NCBI RefSeq assembly: GCF_000718005.1
Contig: NZ_JODV01000011.1
DNA length: 64,000 bases
DNA from: Actinoalloteichus_B caeruleus
Lineage (GTDB): Bacteria; Actinomycetota; Actinomycetes; Mycobacteriales; Pseudonocardiaceae
Direction: 5' to 3' (one strand)
Shown here: in pieces, positions 62,725-64,000 of the stretch
Layout: every line of letters begins with the position of its first letter
How positions within the stretch are numbered: the stretch's first letter is position 1
Notes under the pieces: generated by a model
Database searches by the model: none
What the model saw: the letters and a program-made list of their open reading frames with translations, nothing else
What the model was told of the DNA's origin: nothing
Position numbers and translations under genes: made by a program

Positions 62725-63312
62725 TCAGCGACGACCGAGGAGCGACCACCTGCGGCCGGGCCGTCCCGCCCGCAGGCTGCTGTGGACCAGTTCGCCCCGC
62801 AGCACGATCCGGCGCCCGAAGGCCGAGGCTGGCGCGAGGTCCCGCAGCCGGACGACGCTGTGCTTCGACGTCACCTCGTCCTGCACGGCGATGCCCTCCG
62901 GAACGGTCAGGACCAGGTGGCTGTGCCGCATCGCCACGGTGATCAGGACCGTCTCCCCCGCGAACTCGGCCTGCGTGAAGTCGAGGCGGACGACGCCGCC
63001 CTGGTTCTCCACGCGGAGCGCCGTCGGTACCCGCCAGTGGCCCTCCCGGACGAGGCTCGAGCCGTGGCTGGAGAGCGTCATCGACTCCGGCTCCTCCGCG
63101 CCGGCCCGCAGGGAGAGGCCGGGGAGGTCGACCAGGAGGGAGTTGAGGTCACCCCGCGTGCGCGCCGTCAGCGCGGAGTCGGTGCGGGTGGTGAACTCGT
63201 CGAGGTCGATCAGGCCAAGCCCGATCGCTTTCTGCAGCAGACCGACGACGTGCTGCCGTTCCGCGTCGGAGACCCGGAGGTATCTCGGTGCGACTGGATT
63301 CGTTGCCGTCAC
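62725..63312 (-). CDS. DUF1707 domain protein
   Basis: The 195-residue protein has the N-terminal DUF1707 domain (RVSDAERQHVVGLLQKAIGLGLIDLDEFTTRTDSALTARTRGDL) and a C-terminal beta-rich domain. The GTG at 63312 follows a TACCCT element by seven bases, so it is probably leaderless. No membrane span is seen. The C-terminal domain is shared with the protein at 6006-6509. Function is unknown. Confidence 0.88.
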   Translation of the reverse strand: MTATNPVAPRYLRVSDAERQHVVGLLQKAIGLGLIDLDEFTTRTDSALTARTRGDLNSLLVDLPGLSLRAGAEEPESMTLSSHGSSLVREGHWRVPTALRVENQGGVVRLDFTQAEFAGETVLITVAMRHSHLVLTVPEGIAVQDEVTSKHSVVRLRDLAPASAFGRRIVLRGELVHSSLRAGRPGRRWSLLGRR

Positions 63313-63556
63313 CCTCACCAGGGTAGGACACCGCCGGGGCCGGTGTGCTGGTCTTCCGGCGGAAACATGGGCGCTCGAACCCCGCCGCATCGCTCGTCGT
63401 GCCCGCGCTCCCCACCGACCACGAACCCGGGGAGCAGCTGCGCGTCCCGCCGCCAGCCGGCCGCGGTGGTCCACGAGCCCCGGGGACCTCGCCGCCCCGG
63501 AGCCCTCCTCCCCGCTCGTTCCCCGAGGCGTGCCCGTCCCGGAGTCGAGCGCGTGC
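63313..63556. other. Intergenic region between DUF1707 and response-regulator genes
   Basis: About 240 bases with no supported gene. Confidence 0.4.
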
Positions 63557-64000
63557 CTAGTCGGGGTCGCGGTCCAGACCGTGCTCGATCGCGTACCTGG
63601 TGAGTTCGACGCGGTTGTGCAGCTGGAGCTTCCGCAACGTCGACTGCACGTGGTTCTCCACCGTCCGGTGCGAGATCACCAGCCGCCGGGCGATCTGCCG
63701 CGCCGTCAGTCCCTTCGCGACCAACCGGAGCACCTCGGTCTCCCGCTCGGTGAGCTGAGGGGCCTCCTGGCCGCTGTCCCCCGAGGCCGCCATCCGCCGG
63801 TACTCCCCCAGTACGAGCCCGGCCAGGCCGGCGGTGAACACGGCGTCCCCCGCCGCCGTCTGCCGCACCGCCGCGACGAGTTCCTCCACGGAGGCCGACT
63901 TCACCAGGTAGCCGGACGCCCCGGCCTTCACCGCCTCCAGCACGTCGCTGTGCTCCCCGCTCGCTGAGAGCACCAGCACCCGGGTCTCCGGCAGCGCGGT
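63557..64000 (-). CDS. NarL/LuxR-type response regulator (5' part cut off by the window)
   Basis: The frame is open to the right edge (148 codons). It contains the second half of a receiver domain (TRVLVLSASGEHSD, AVKAGASGYLVKSAS with the conserved Lys) and a C-terminal LuxR helix-turn-helix (LTERETEVLRLVAKGLTARQIARRLVISHRTVENHV). The phospho-acceptor Asp lies outside the window. A partner histidine kinase is expected to the right. Confidence 0.93.
   Translation of the reverse strand, partial: TALPETRVLVLSASGEHSDVLEAVKAGASGYLVKSASVEELVAAVRQTAAGDAVFTAGLAGLVLGEYRRMAASGDSGQEAPQLTERETEVLRLVAKGLTARQIARRLVISHRTVENHVQSTLRKLQLHNRVELTRYAIEHGLDRDPD

Overview
The window is a high-GC actinobacterial chromosome segment centred on the replication origin. 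Gene content and order closely match the Mycobacterium tuberculosis origin region (from memory of that genome). Features such as the DLW-39 mini-protein, the DUF3566 protein after gyrA and a gnd gene between dnaN and recF point to the Pseudonocardiaceae or a close relative; the family is an inference, the genus cannot be told. Transcription diverges from oriC at about 20 kb: housekeeping genes to the left are mostly on the minus strand, those to the right on the plus strand as far as parB.

Left arm (1-19.7 kb). At the edge is the disordered N-terminus of a membrane or cell-wall protein (probably a class E sortase) that starts with GTG. It is followed by crgA, a rhomboid protease, ppiA and a CwsA-like membrane protein. 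An accessory block (4.3-8.6 kb: lipoprotein, O-methyltransferase, DUF1707-like protein, NmrA oxidoreductase with divergent AraC regulator) interrupts the conserved order before tRNA-Ala, DLW-39, tRNA-Ile, DUF3566, gyrA, gyrB, dciA, recF, gnd and dnaN.

Origin (19.7-24 kb). A dense DnaA-box cluster beside a T-rich tract lies next to dnaN. Between this cluster and dnaA is about 1.27 kb of apparently non-coding DNA with three copies of an unexplained ~50-bp repeat and repeated -10-like motifs. dnaA and the rpmH-rnpA-yidD-yidC-jag operon diverge from a spacer that carries further DnaA boxes.

Centromere (26.6-33 kb). A 2.9-kb stretch without recognisable genes, then an ASCH-domain gene, rsmG, parA and parB. 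Five parS sites lie between 28.0 and 31.05 kb. A 16-bp repeat brackets the rsmG-parA-parB block.

Right arm (33-64 kb). A D-Ala-D-Ala ligase and an aminotransferase are inserted before the conserved GNAT-cwlM-trxA-trxB-antiSigM-sigM-pseudokinase-murJ-DUF6049-NUDIX-pcnA series. In M. tuberculosis murJ and the pseudokinase are one gene; here they are two. Next come a calcium-motif repeat protein, an MFS exporter, YqgE, an SdpI-family protein, leuS with a leucine-rich leader peptide and attenuator, a TetR/MMPL divergent pair with clear operators, an orphan sugar-binding lipoprotein, a DUF1707 protein and a truncated NarL-type response regulator. Replication (DnaA, DnaN, RecF, gyrase, DciA), segregation (ParABS), envelope growth (CrgA, CwlM, MurJ, YidC) and redox stress (SigM, Trx) are thus grouped around the origin.
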